In this document: positions 53,784 to 62,593 of the stretch, piece after piece
Position numbering within the stretch: the stretch's first letter is position 1
Layout: the number at the start of each line of letters is the position of its first letter
Assembly: GCA_046329235.1 (NCBI GenBank)
Contig: JAXLVA010000001.1
Span: forward strand, 2,976,001-3,040,000
Direction: 5' to 3'
Source: JALONH01 sp046329235
GTDB taxonomy: Bacteria; Bacteroidota; Bacteroidia; Cytophagales; Cytophagaceae
DNA: 64,000 bases
Notes under the pieces: model-generated
What the model saw: only the letters and a program-made list of their open reading frames with translations
What the model was told of the DNA's origin: nothing
Databases searched by the model: none
Made by a program: the position numbers and the translations under genes

Positions 53784-55076
53784 TTATAGTGACCAGTAAT
53801 TTACTTTAACATTTACTTTACGATACAATCCCTTGATATCAACTAGAATTCCACCTTCATGTAATAAGCCTTTGAAACAAGCTTCATCCATGCCAATGTA
53901 TTCCTTATGAGGAACGGCTAAAACTACGGCATCGTATTTAGGAATGGCATCTTTTGTTAGACGCATATTATATTCATAGAAAAACTCATCCGGATCTGCG
54001 TGTGGGTCTATGGCATCTACTTTGAATCCATACGATTCAAATTCGCGCATTACGTCTACCACTTTTGAATTTCGAATATCTTCTACATTTTCCTTGAAAG
54101 TAACACCCATAATCAATACACGACCGTTGCCTAAGCTACGACCGTTTTGAACAAGTTTCTTTATCGTTTGTTGGGCAATATAACTACCCATACTATCATT
54201 GATATTTCTACCACTAAGAATCACTTGAGGATGCAATCCAAGATTTTTTGCTTTATAGGTTAAATAGTATGGATCAACTCCAATGCAGTGTCCACCTACT
54301 AAGCCCGGCTGAAACTTTAAGAAATTCCATTTGGTTCCTGCTGCTTCTAAAACTTCATAAGTGTTGATGTTTAACTTATGACAGATTTGAGAAAGCTCAT
54401 TCATCAATGCTATGTTAACGTCGCGTTGAGTATTTTCAATAATCTTTGCAGCTTCAGCAACTTTAATTGAACTGGCTTGATAAACGCCGGCTTCAACAAT
54501 GATAGAGTACACATCCGCTATTGCTTTTGTTGTAGGCTTATCATTCGCAGCAACGACTTTAAGAATTTTTGTGATAGTATGTTCCTTGTCTCCAGGATTA
54601 ATTCTTTCAGGAGAATAACCTACTTGAAAATCGGTTCCGTATTCTAAACCGGAAACACGTTCCAAAAGAGGAATACAATCTTCTTCTGTGCATCCGGGAT
54701 ATACAGTAGATTCGTATACGATTACGTCACCTTTTTTTAGTACTTGAGCTATGGTCTTCGTTGCCGACAACAAAGGACCTAAGTCAGGTGAATTATGTTC
54801 ATCAATAGGTGTCGGAACTGTTACGATAAATACTTGAGCTTGTCTCAGCACTTCTTTATCGGCAGTAAACTCAATGGTGGAGTTATCAAACTCAGCACTT
54901 TGTAGTTCTCCGCTTGGATCTATACCTTGCTTCATTTTGTCAATACGAGCTTCATTAATGTCGAAACCTATGACATTGATTTTTTTAGCAAAGGCTAAGG
55001 CAATGGGCAATCCCACATAGCCTAAGCCTATTACAGCTAACTTAGATTGTTTCTCTATTAAAGGTATAGCGTACAT
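53784..55076 (-). CDS. Nucleotide-sugar dehydrogenase (TviB/WbpA type)
   Basis: A 430-aa NAD-dependent 6-dehydrogenase. AVIGLGYVGLPIALAFAKK, ESTVYPGCTEEDCIPLLE and PGLVGGHCIGVDPYYLTYKA (catalytic Cys region) mark the UDP-N-acetylhexosamine 6-dehydrogenase branch related to TviB, WbpA and WecC, distinct from the Ugd at 56079. The product is probably a UDP-HexNAc uronic acid for capsule or O-antigen; which epimer is not decidable. It lies 1 bp from rfbB. Confidence 0.9.
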   Translation of the reverse strand: MYAIPLIEKQSKLAVIGLGYVGLPIALAFAKKINVIGFDINEARIDKMKQGIDPSGELQSAEFDNSTIEFTADKEVLRQAQVFIVTVPTPIDEHNSPDLGPLLSATKTIAQVLKKGDVIVYESTVYPGCTEEDCIPLLERVSGLEYGTDFQVGYSPERINPGDKEHTITKILKVVAANDKPTTKAIADVYSIIVEAGVYQASSIKVAEAAKIIENTQRDVNIALMNELSQICHKLNINTYEVLEAAGTKWNFLKFQPGLVGGHCIGVDPYYLTYKAKNLGLHPQVILSGRNINDSMGSYIAQQTIKKLVQNGRSLGNGRVLIMGVTFKENVEDIRNSKVVDVMREFESYGFKVDAIDPHADPDEFFYEYNMRLTKDAIPKYDAVVLAVPHKEYIGMDEACFKGLLHEGGILVDIKGLYRKVNVKVNYWSL

Positions 55077-55082
55077 AAAAAA

Positions 55083-56069
55083 TTATGACTTAATAAATTC
55101 TTTTGGAGTGATATCCCACTCCGCTGCCGGAATTGATTTAAAGTAATCGTAAGTAATTTTTAAACCTTCTTCACGAGATACTTTAGGCTCCCAACCTAAA
55201 ATTTGTTTCGCACGAGTGATATCCGGTTGACGTTGTTTTGGATCGTCTTTCGGAAGAGGTTTATAAATAATTTTAACAGCAGCTCCGGTTAATTTGATAA
55301 TCTCTTCAGCAAATTGATTGATGGTAATCTCACTAGGGTTACCTACGTTTACCGGTTGAGCGTAATCACTTAGCAATAAACGATAGATACCGTCTACTAA
55401 ATCACTTGCATAACAGAAGGATCTAGTTTGACTTCCATCACCAAAAGAGGTAAGGTCTTCACCACGTAATGCTTGACCAATGAAAGTAGGCAATACACGA
55501 CCATCGTTCAGTCGCATGCGTGGCCCGTAGGTATTAAAGATACGAACGATACGTGTTTCAACACCGTGATACGTGTGATATGCCATAGTAATAGCTTCTT
55601 GAAAACGTTTAGCTTCATCATATACACCACGTGGTCCTATCGGGTTTACATTCCCCCAATAGTCTTCTGTTTGTGGATGTACTAATGGATCACCGTATAC
55701 TTCAGAAGTAGAGGCTACTAATATTCTAGCCTTCTTAGCTCGGGCTAAACCTAAAAGATTATGCGTACCTAAAGAACCAACTTTTAAAGTTTGAATAGGA
55801 ATCTTTAAGTAATCAATAGGTGATGCCGGAGAGGCAAAGTGTAGGATATAATCTAATTCACCCGGTACGTGAACAAATTTTGATACATCATGATGATAGT
55901 ATTCAAAACTTTCCAACTTAAACAGGTGTTCAATATTTTTAATGTTTCCGGTAATCAAATTATCCATACCGATAACATGATAACCTTCTGCAATGAAACG
56001 ATCACATAAGTGAGAACCTAAAAATCCGGCTGCACCGGTAATTAATACGCGTTTACGACGTGTAGACAT
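55083..56069 (-). CDS. UDP-glucuronate decarboxylase (UDP-xylose synthase)
   Basis: A 328-aa extended short-chain dehydrogenase. RVLITGAAGFLGSHLCDRF, HFASPASPIDYLKIP, STSEVYGDP, GVYDEAKRFQEA (Tyr, Lys) and RIFNTYGPRM match UXS enzymes, which convert UDP-glucuronate to UDP-xylose. The gene directly upstream encodes UDP-glucose dehydrogenase, the source of its substrate, 9 bp away. Co-location supports the assignment over a dTDP-glucose dehydratase. Confidence 0.93.
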   Translation of the reverse strand: MSTRRKRVLITGAAGFLGSHLCDRFIAEGYHVIGMDNLITGNIKNIEHLFKLESFEYYHHDVSKFVHVPGELDYILHFASPASPIDYLKIPIQTLKVGSLGTHNLLGLARAKKARILVASTSEVYGDPLVHPQTEDYWGNVNPIGPRGVYDEAKRFQEAITMAYHTYHGVETRIVRIFNTYGPRMRLNDGRVLPTFIGQALRGEDLTSFGDGSQTRSFCYASDLVDGIYRLLLSDYAQPVNVGNPSEITINQFAEEIIKLTGAAVKIIYKPLPKDDPKQRQPDITRAKQILGWEPKVSREEGLKITYDYFKSIPAAEWDITPKEFIKS

Positions 56070-56078
56070 ATTTCTTTT

Positions 56079-57401
56079 TTATTTTTTTAATAAACCAATA
56101 CCGTAGTAATCAAAACCTAGTTTTTGTAATTCTTCTCGATCATAGATGTTACGACCGTCAAATACAACGGAGGATTTTAATTGTTTTTTGATTTCAGCAA
56201 AATCCGGTGAACGGAATTCGGTCCATTCGGTAACTAACAATAATGCATCAGCACCTTTGATAGCATCCATAGGCTCGTTAGCATATGTAATAGTATCTTT
56301 TAAGGTCTTAGATGTTTCATGCATGGAAACCGGGTCATAAGCACTTACTGTTGCACCTGCTTTTAACAACTCTTCTATAATCACTAAGGATGGAGCTTCA
56401 CGCATATCATCCGTCTTAGGTTTGAAAGATAATCCCCATACGGCAAAATGTTTTCCTTTTAAGGAATCTCCGAAATGTTGCTTTACCTTTTTCACCATTA
56501 CATATTTCTGATCGTTGTTAACGTCTTCCACTGCATTTAAAATACGCATAGGATAACCACGCTCTTGAGCAGTTTTGATTAATGCTTTCACATCTTTTGG
56601 AAAACATGATCCACCGTAACCTACTCCAGGATAAATAAATTTATTTCCAATACGAGGATCAGAACCAATTCCTTTACGTACCCAGTTCACGTCAGCACCT
56701 ACAATTTCACATAAGTTAGCGATATCGTTCATGAAACTGATTTTGGTAGCTAACATGGCATTAGCAGCATACTTAGTCATTTCTGCTGAAGGAATATCCA
56801 TGAAAAGAATTGGATGTCCGTTTAACACAAATGGTTTGTATAATTTACGCATGATGTTTTCAGCTTCCGGATGATCTACACCTACAACGATGCGATCCGG
56901 TTTCATGAAATCATCGATAGCGGCTCCTTCTTTCAAAAACTCAGGATTGGATGCGATGTAGTATGCTAGAGAGGAGTTTCTGTTTTTCAATTCTTCAGAA
57001 ACGGCTGCACGCACTTTCTCAGAAGTTCCTACCGGTACAGTACTTTTCGTTACTACTACCAAGGGATTTTGCATGGATTTCCCTATATCTCTGGCAACAC
57101 CTAATACATATTTTAAATCTGCACTACCGTCTTCACCAGGAGGGGTACCTACAGCTACAAAAGCAACTTCTGCTCCTGGTATACTCTCCGCTAAACTGGT
57201 AGAAAATTGTAAACGACCTTTAGCTACGTTACGTTCTACTAATTCTTCTAAGCCGGGTTCGTAAATGGGTAAAATACCTTTTTTAAGATTTTCAATTTTC
57301 GTTTTGTCAATGTCAACGCAGGTTACTTGAATACCAACTTCTGCAAAACATGTTCCGGTTACTAAGCCTACATAACCGGTACCTACTATTACAATTTTCA
57401 T
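56079..57401 (-). CDS. ugd: UDP-glucose 6-dehydrogenase
   Basis: A 440-aa dehydrogenase oxidising UDP-glucose to UDP-glucuronate. KIVIVGTGYVGLVTGTCFAE, VVTKSTVPVGTSEKV, PGVGYGGSCFPKDVKALIKT (catalytic Cys) and WGLSFKPKTDDMREAPSL are standard. It heads the five-gene run on the minus strand; about 150 bp upstream hold its promoter region and the start of a truncated receiver gene in the opposite direction. Confidence 0.97.
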   Translation of the reverse strand: MKIVIVGTGYVGLVTGTCFAEVGIQVTCVDIDKTKIENLKKGILPIYEPGLEELVERNVAKGRLQFSTSLAESIPGAEVAFVAVGTPPGEDGSADLKYVLGVARDIGKSMQNPLVVVTKSTVPVGTSEKVRAAVSEELKNRNSSLAYYIASNPEFLKEGAAIDDFMKPDRIVVGVDHPEAENIMRKLYKPFVLNGHPILFMDIPSAEMTKYAANAMLATKISFMNDIANLCEIVGADVNWVRKGIGSDPRIGNKFIYPGVGYGGSCFPKDVKALIKTAQERGYPMRILNAVEDVNNDQKYVMVKKVKQHFGDSLKGKHFAVWGLSFKPKTDDMREAPSLVIIEELLKAGATVSAYDPVSMHETSKTLKDTITYANEPMDAIKGADALLLVTEWTEFRSPDFAEIKKQLKSSVVFDGRNIYDREELQKLGFDYYGIGLLKK

Positions 57402-57555
57402 ATTTAAAATTAAAAGTTGTTCGTTTATTTTAGATGCACAATATAACTAAAAACTTTTGCCTCCGGCTATAAACAGTCGATTTTTAACCTGATTTTTCAA
57501 GAGTATGCCAACCTATTTAAAATACTTGCGTACAACTCTTCATAACCTGTTGTAA

Positions 57556-57780
57556 ATGATTATGAATGCGCCTAAACCACTAAAGATTTTTGTCTTGGAA
57601 GACGACAAGGCTTTGCAACGCCGCATACGCAGAGAATTAAGTGCTACTTCTTGTAACATTTCATTCTTTTCAAAATCCGATTCTGTCATTGAATTGTTAA
57701 AATTCAGTCCGGATTTGTTGATTCATGATTATCAAAAAAACAAAGTTACTCGTTGTCACGAGTGGGCTGTACCTTATTAA
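57556..57780 (+). CDS. Truncated response-regulator receiver domain
   Basis: A 74-aa protein with a receiver beginning, KIFVLEDDKALQRRIRREL (acidic pair Glu-Asp-Asp), and the phosphoacceptor strand DLLIHDYQKN. It then ends in unrelated VTRCHEWAVPY. Helix 3 to strand 5, with the conserved Thr/Ser and Lys, are missing. It looks like a gene remnant rather than a working regulator, although short phospho-accepting fragments cannot be excluded. The acyl-CoA dehydrogenase starts 20 bp later. The start could also be the in-frame ATG at 57562. Confidence 0.6.
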   Translation: MIMNAPKPLKIFVLEDDKALQRRIRRELSATSCNISFFSKSDSVIELLKFSPDLLIHDYQKNKVTRCHEWAVPY

Positions 57781-57800
57781 AATTAACTCCTAACTAGGTT

Positions 57801-58934
57801 ATGAATTTTCATCCGAGTGAATCGCAACAAATGATTCGTGAAATGACGAAAGATGTGGCACAACGCTACATTCAGCCACACGTGATGGAATGGGATGAGT
57901 CCCAACATTTCCCTGTGGAGTTGTTTAAAACATTAGGTTCATATGGTTTACTGAGTGTACTTGTGCCTACAGAATATGGTGGTGCCGGCTTGGGATATTT
58001 AGAATACGCTACTGTGATTGAAGAAGTAGCTAAAGTATGTGGCAGTATTGGGCTTTCTGTAGCTGCCCACAATTCTCTTTGTACTGGACACATCTTAAAC
58101 TTTGGATCAGAAGAACAAAAGAAAAAATATTTACCATTGTTGGCATCCGGTGAATGGATAGGTGCATGGGCTTTAACTGAAGCTAACACCGGTTCAGACT
58201 CCGGTAACATGCGTACGACTGCTCGCAAGGAAGGCGATTATTATATTATCAACGGAGCTAAAAACTTCATCACACACGGTAAATCGTCTTCGGTAGCTGT
58301 GGTGATGGCTCGAATGGAAGGGTCTGAAGATAAGCGTGTTTCATCTGCTTTTATAATAGAAAAAGGGACGAACGGATTCACTGCTGGTCGCAAAGAAAAT
58401 AAGCTAGGAATGCGTGCGAGCGAAACCACAGAGCTGTTGTTTGATCAAGTAAAAGTTCATAAAAGCCAACTGTTAGGCGTCGAAGGAGAAGGTTTCAAAC
58501 AAGCTATGAAAATATTGGATGGTGGTAGAATATCTATTGCTGCTCTTAGCTTAGGTATTGCACAAGGAGCATTTGATGCAGCCTTGAAATATTCGAGTGA
58601 ACGTGTTCAGTTTAATAAGCCTATCAATCAATTTCAAGGAATTTCATTCAAATTAGTAGATATGGCTACGGAAATTGAAGCTGCCCGATTATTGATTTAT
58701 AAGGCTGCGGATATGAAAAATCGAGGATTGAAAATGACCAAAGAAGCGTCTATGGCTAAATTATATGCCTCAGAAATAGCAGTTAAGGTGGCGAGTGACG
58801 CCGTTCAAATATTTGGAGGATATGGATATACTAAAGATTTTCCGGTAGAAAAGTTCTATCGTGATGCTAAATTGTGTACCATAGGCGAAGGAACCTCTGA
58901 AATACAAAAAATAGTGATAGCCAAGAACTTATAA
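57801..58934 (+). CDS. Acyl-CoA dehydrogenase (short-chain type)
   Basis: A 377-aa FAD flavoenzyme catalysing alpha,beta-dehydrogenation of acyl-CoA. AWALTEANTGSDSGNMRTTA and GRISIAALSLGIAQGAFDAA are family motifs, and the catalytic base is Glu363 in CTIGEGTSEIQK. The pattern is that of short-chain/butyryl-CoA dehydrogenases. The electron acceptor (ETF) genes are not in the window. Specific chain length cannot be judged. Confidence 0.94.
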   Translation: MNFHPSESQQMIREMTKDVAQRYIQPHVMEWDESQHFPVELFKTLGSYGLLSVLVPTEYGGAGLGYLEYATVIEEVAKVCGSIGLSVAAHNSLCTGHILNFGSEEQKKKYLPLLASGEWIGAWALTEANTGSDSGNMRTTARKEGDYYIINGAKNFITHGKSSSVAVVMARMEGSEDKRVSSAFIIEKGTNGFTAGRKENKLGMRASETTELLFDQVKVHKSQLLGVEGEGFKQAMKILDGGRISIAALSLGIAQGAFDAALKYSSERVQFNKPINQFQGISFKLVDMATEIEAARLLIYKAADMKNRGLKMTKEASMAKLYASEIAVKVASDAVQIFGGYGYTKDFPVEKFYRDAKLCTIGEGTSEIQKIVIAKNL

Positions 58935-58980
58935 TTTAATTAATTTTATTAGAATCCTTTTTTTTTATGTGGATAATGTA

Positions 58981-58988
58981 TATTTTTG
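58981..58988 (+). promoter_or_regulatory. Candidate -7 element of the rpsU promoter
   Basis: TATTTTTG matches TAnnTTTG. The predicted start site is about 30 nt before the rpsU ATG; an A/G-rich ribosome binding site (aaaaggaaaa) lies between. No clear -33 sequence. Confidence 0.5.
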
Positions 58989-59022
58989 CATCCCTTAGAA
59001 AAGTCTTAAAAGGAAAAAATAT

Positions 59023-59217
59023 ATGATCGTCATCAATATCAAAGAAAACGAGTCTATTGACAAAGCATTAAAGCGTTTCAAGAAAAAATTTGAAAAAACA
59101 GGCGTTTTGAAAGAATTACGTAGCCGTGCTACTTATGAGAAAAAATCTGTAAAACGCAGACACCAAATTATTCGCGCAGCTTACCGTCAGACTTTACAAG
59201 AAGCTGAAGCTAAATAA
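59023..59217 (+). CDS. rpsU: 30S ribosomal protein bS21
   Basis: A 64-aa basic protein of the small subunit. IDKALKRFKKKFEKTGVLKE and LRSRATYEKKSVKRR are bS21 signatures. The order rpsU-xerC-hpf is conserved in many Bacteroidota genomes. An A/G-rich ribosome-binding site, AAAAGGAAAA, precedes the ATG by several bases. Confidence 0.96.
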   Translation: MIVINIKENESIDKALKRFKKKFEKTGVLKELRSRATYEKKSVKRRHQIIRAAYRQTLQEAEAK

Positions 59218-59279
59218 TTTTATATCTCATTTCATTTACCTATATTGTGTTATCGGACTTTATCCGGTAACACAGTAGT

Positions 59280-60161
59280 ATGGTAGATGTTTTTTTACAT
59301 TATCTCCAACACGAAAAAAGGTATTCTCCTCATACCTTAACTTCCTACAAAAACGATTTAAACGCTTTTGCCGAATATTTACGTGCCGTATATTCTGTAG
59401 AAGAACTGCATACTGCCAATTTTCCTATGATTAGAAGTTGGATGGCTGATTTGTCTGATAAAGATATGTCACCTAAAACTATTCATCGTAAGATGGCAAG
59501 CTTACGTTCTTTTTTTCATTATTGCCGCAAAAAGGAAATCATCTCTTCTGATCCTACATTAAAAATTAAAACTCCTAAGTTACCTAAACGATTGCCGGTT
59601 TTTGTGGAAGAACAATCCATGATTAAGTTATTAGACCAGGTGATTTTTGAAGAAAATTTTGAAGGGAAAAGAGATCAAATGGTACTTGAAATATTGTACG
59701 GAACCGGCATCCGTTTATCGGAGTTAATCGGCTTAAAAGAATCTGATATTCAAATAAGTAAACAGACTATAAAGGTGACAGGGAAGGGGAATAAACAACG
59801 TATTATACCCTTAAATTCGGCGGTCATTCAATGTATACAGTCTTATTCCGATGTTAAAAAAAGAGAAGGAATAGGAAACACAAATTCGTTTTTCATCGTT
59901 ACTAATAACGGGGAGCAGTCCTATCCAATGTTCATCTATAGATTGGTGCGAAAGTATTTGGATCAGGTCACAACCGTTGAGAAACGAAGTCCACACGTAT
60001 TACGACATACTTTTGCCACTCATCTCTTGAATAAAGGAGCAGACCTTAATGCTATTAAAGATCTACTTGGTCATAGCAGCCTAGCAGCCACTCAAGTGTA
60101 TACTCACAATACTATTGATAAGCTCAAAGCTATCTTTGAACAAGCACACCCGAAATCGTAA
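59280..60161 (+). CDS. xerC: Tyrosine recombinase XerC
   Basis: A 293-aa site-specific recombinase. The N-terminal SAM-like DNA-binding domain (about 1-85) is followed by the catalytic domain. The active residues are Arg145 (GTGIRLSEL), Lys169 (TGKGNKQR), His239 and Arg242 (HVLRHTFATH), His265 (LGHSS) and Tyr274 (QVYTHN). It lies between rpsU and hpf, the usual position of the chromosomal Xer gene in Bacteroidota rather than of a mobile-element integrase. It presumably resolves chromosome dimers at dif; no dif site was identified here. Confidence 0.93.
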   Translation: MVDVFLHYLQHEKRYSPHTLTSYKNDLNAFAEYLRAVYSVEELHTANFPMIRSWMADLSDKDMSPKTIHRKMASLRSFFHYCRKKEIISSDPTLKIKTPKLPKRLPVFVEEQSMIKLLDQVIFEENFEGKRDQMVLEILYGTGIRLSELIGLKESDIQISKQTIKVTGKGNKQRIIPLNSAVIQCIQSYSDVKKREGIGNTNSFFIVTNNGEQSYPMFIYRLVRKYLDQVTTVEKRSPHVLRHTFATHLLNKGADLNAIKDLLGHSSLAATQVYTHNTIDKLKAIFEQAHPKS

Positions 60162-60186
60162 GTTCCACTTTAAACTTTTTAAAACT

Positions 60187-60486
60187 ATGAAACTACAAAT
60201 TCAATCTATCCACTTCGATGCGGATCAAAAGTTAATTGATTTCATTCAAAAGAAAATGGACAAACTGGACACTTTCCATGACAAGATTCAAGATGGCGAA
60301 GTGTTTCTGAAACTAGATGCAAACAATGAAAAGGGGAACAAAGTAGTGAATGTAAAACTAAACATTCCGGGCAACGCCATTGTGGTGAAAGATCAGAAGG
60401 CATCTTTTGAAGAAGCAGTGGAGCATATCTATGATGTCCTTAAAAATCACTTGGCAAAATCGAAAGAAAAAACTTTAACCTATTAA
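60187..60486 (+). CDS. hpf: Ribosome hibernation promoting factor, short form
   Basis: A 99-aa protein of the HPF/RaiA family, which inactivates 70S ribosomes in stationary phase. MKLQIQSIHFDADQKLIDFI and KASFEEAVEHIYDVLKNHLA are family segments. It lacks the C-terminal dimerisation domain of long HPF. I use the ATG at 60187. The longer frame would start inside xerC. It is co-oriented with xerC at 25 bp distance and ends in a strong terminator. Confidence 0.95.
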   Translation: MKLQIQSIHFDADQKLIDFIQKKMDKLDTFHDKIQDGEVFLKLDANNEKGNKVVNVKLNIPGNAIVVKDQKASFEEAVEHIYDVLKNHLAKSKEKTLTY

Positions 60487-60504
60487 TATTCGATTAAGAA
60501 CATA

Positions 60505-60537
60505 AAAAAACCCTGAGTGATAAGCTCAGGGTTTTTT
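60505..60537. terminator. Bidirectional terminator between hpf and metK
   Basis: aaaaaaccctgag (60505-60517) pairs with ctcagggtttttt (60525-60537). The A and T tracts let it stop transcription from both converging genes. Confidence 0.9.
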
Positions 60538-60541
60538 ATTT

Positions 60542-61795
60542 TTATTTTATTCCGAACGCCTTACGAATGGCAGAAACATAATCTAATTTCTCCCAGGTAA
60601 ATAGTTCTACTTTTTTCTTCACCACTTTACCGTCGTTCGATTTGAATGTTTTCTCTACTACTTTCGGTTGACGGCCCATGTGACCATAAGCAGCCGTTTC
60701 AGAGTAGATAGGGTTACGTAATTTCAAACGTTGTTCGATAGCATAAGGACGCATGTCAAATACTTTCTCTACGATTTTAGCAATCTGACCATCGTTCAAT
60801 TTTACTTTAGCGGTACCATAAGTGTTTACATAGATACCCATTGGTTTTGCAACACCAATCGCATAAGAAACTTGAACTAATACTTCATCACATATACCTG
60901 CCGCAACTAAGTTCTTTGCAATATGACGAGTAGCATACGCAGCAGAACGGTCTACTTTAGACGGATCTTTACCGGAGAATGCTCCACCACCGTGTGCACC
61001 TTTACCACCATACGTATCAACGATGATCTTACGACCTGTTAAACCAGTATCACCATGTGGCCCACCGATAACGAATTTACCTGTTGGGTTAATGTGGTAT
61101 TTAATTTTGTTATTGAATAAGTGCTTGTATTTAGGATACTTCTTCTTCACACGAGGGATTAAGATATTGATGATATCTTGTTCGATTTGAGCGTGCATTT
61201 TTGCCTCTGAACCAAAATCGTCGTGCTGAGTAGAAACTACGATAGCATCGATACGTACCGGACGATTGTTGTCATCGTATTCTAAAGTCACTTGTGACTT
61301 AGCATCCGGACGTAAATATTTAATCGCTTTGTTTTCTCTGCGAAGCGCAGCAAGTTCAATTAATATTTTGTGTGCAATGTCAAGCGCTAACGGCATATAA
61401 TCATCTGTTTCGTTGGTCGCATAACCAAACATCATCCCTTGATCACCGGCACCTTGTTCTTCTTTTTTCTTACGGTCTACACCTTGATTGATATCAGCAG
61501 ACTGCTCATGAATAGCAGAAAGAATACCACAAGAGTTGGCTTCAAACATGTATTCCGATTTAGTATAACCAATCTTACGAATTACTTCGCGTGCGATTTC
61601 TTGTACGTCTAAATATGCTTTTGACTTAACTTCACCGGCTAAAATAACTTGACCAGTTGTAACTAGAGTTTCACAAGCAACTTTTGCATTCGCATCAAAT
61701 GCTAAGAAGTGATCGATTAATGCATCAGAAATCTGATCGGCAACTTTATCCGGATGTCCTTCGGAAACGGATTCAGAAGTAAATAGGTATGACAT
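60542..61795 (-). CDS. metK: S-adenosylmethionine synthetase
   Basis: A 417-aa enzyme making SAM from methionine and ATP. FTSESVSEGHPDKVADQISD, the GAGDQGMMFGYA phosphate-binding segment and GGGAFSGKDPSKVDRSAAYA are the family signatures. Length is normal. A promoter with both elements is visible upstream. No SAM riboswitch fold is recognisable in the short 5' region. Confidence 0.98.
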   Translation of the reverse strand: MSYLFTSESVSEGHPDKVADQISDALIDHFLAFDANAKVACETLVTTGQVILAGEVKSKAYLDVQEIAREVIRKIGYTKSEYMFEANSCGILSAIHEQSADINQGVDRKKKEEQGAGDQGMMFGYATNETDDYMPLALDIAHKILIELAALRRENKAIKYLRPDAKSQVTLEYDDNNRPVRIDAIVVSTQHDDFGSEAKMHAQIEQDIINILIPRVKKKYPKYKHLFNNKIKYHINPTGKFVIGGPHGDTGLTGRKIIVDTYGGKGAHGGGAFSGKDPSKVDRSAAYATRHIAKNLVAAGICDEVLVQVSYAIGVAKPMGIYVNTYGTAKVKLNDGQIAKIVEKVFDMRPYAIEQRLKLRNPIYSETAAYGHMGRQPKVVEKTFKSNDGKVVKKKVELFTWEKLDYVSAIRKAFGIK

Positions 61796-61833
61796 GTAAT
61801 TAGTATTGACTAAAGTTAAAGTTCTATATCTTT

Positions 61834-61866
61834 CAAAAATACAGTATTAAATAGAAATTTCCCAAA
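61834..61866 (-). promoter_or_regulatory. Promoter of metK
   Basis: On the minus strand TTTG (61866-61863) lies 21 bases upstream of TATTTTTG (61841-61834), matching the -33/-7 pattern of Bacteroidota. The predicted leader is about 30 nt. The element overlaps the end of the methylase gene at 61868 only at its edge. Confidence 0.65.
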
Positions 61867-61867
61867 T

Positions 61868-62593
61868 CTACTTATCCCCCATTAAAGCAAACATGACAGG
61901 TTGTTTCCCTGGCTTAAAAGGCGCTTTTTCCCATTCAGAAATAGTCTTGGTAACAATCATTTCTTCTGTTGGATGAGTTATGTTGGAGGCTATTGTTAAG
62001 CGGGTGGATGGCTGAAGTATGGAAAGCAAATCATCTATCAATTTATCATTTCGATAAGGCGTTTCCATAAACAATTGAGTTTGATTGTTTTGGATGCTCC
62101 ATTGCTCTAAATTTTTGAGTTTTTTCTTGCGTTCGGAAAGATCTATCGGTAAGTATCCATTAAAACTGAAACTTTGTCCGCTTAGTCCGGAAGCAATCAA
62201 ACAAAGTAGAATGGAAGATGGTCCCACTAGTGGATGTACTCGCACGTTGTTTTGATGCGCCCACGCTACCACTAAAGCACCGGGGTCAGCTATTCCCGGA
62301 CAACCGGCATCACTAATCACACCTATGGAAGTTACTTCATCCGGTATTTCTTTTAATAAGTCAGAAAGTTCTTGAGGCTTAGTGTCTTTGGTAAGAGGTA
62401 ATAAATGATAAGATTCAACTGAGCGTACGCCCTTCACTACCTTGCTTAAGTAGCGCCGTGTGGTGCGTTCATCTTCACAAAAAAGCCACTCTATATTTTT
62501 CAAAACATCGCTTACTTCCTTTGGCATCACTTGTTCCCAAGTGTTTTCTGCAAGTTCATTAGGTATTAAATAAACGATGTTGAGGTTTTTCAT
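61868..62593 (-). CDS. RsmI-family SAM methyltransferase paralogue
   Basis: A 241-aa tetrapyrrole-methylase-fold protein related to RsmI: VYLIPNELAENTWEQVMP, FCEDERTTRRYL, GVISDAGCPGIADPG and GPSSILLCLIASGLSGQ. It is more diverged than the true rsmI at 49643, with no rRNA-specific C-terminal tail. Bacteroidota commonly carry a second member of unknown target. The ATG (62593) overlaps the stop of the upstream hydrolase by four bases (ATGA). Confidence 0.88.
   Translation of the reverse strand: MKNLNIVYLIPNELAENTWEQVMPKEVSDVLKNIEWLFCEDERTTRRYLSKVVKGVRSVESYHLLPLTKDTKPQELSDLLKEIPDEVTSIGVISDAGCPGIADPGALVVAWAHQNNVRVHPLVGPSSILLCLIASGLSGQSFSFNGYLPIDLSERKKKLKNLEQWSIQNNQTQLFMETPYRNDKLIDDLLSILQPSTRLTIASNITHPTEEMIVTKTISEWEKAPFKPGKQPVMFALMGDK

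Noticed and set aside
59280..60161. Tyrosine recombinase as a sign of an integrated mobile element
   Set aside because: Position between rpsU and hpf and full XerC motifs indicate the housekeeping gene; no attachment repeats seen around it.
61796..61867. SAM riboswitch upstream of metK
   Set aside because: The leader is only about 30 nt after the predicted start site and shows no SAM-box structure.
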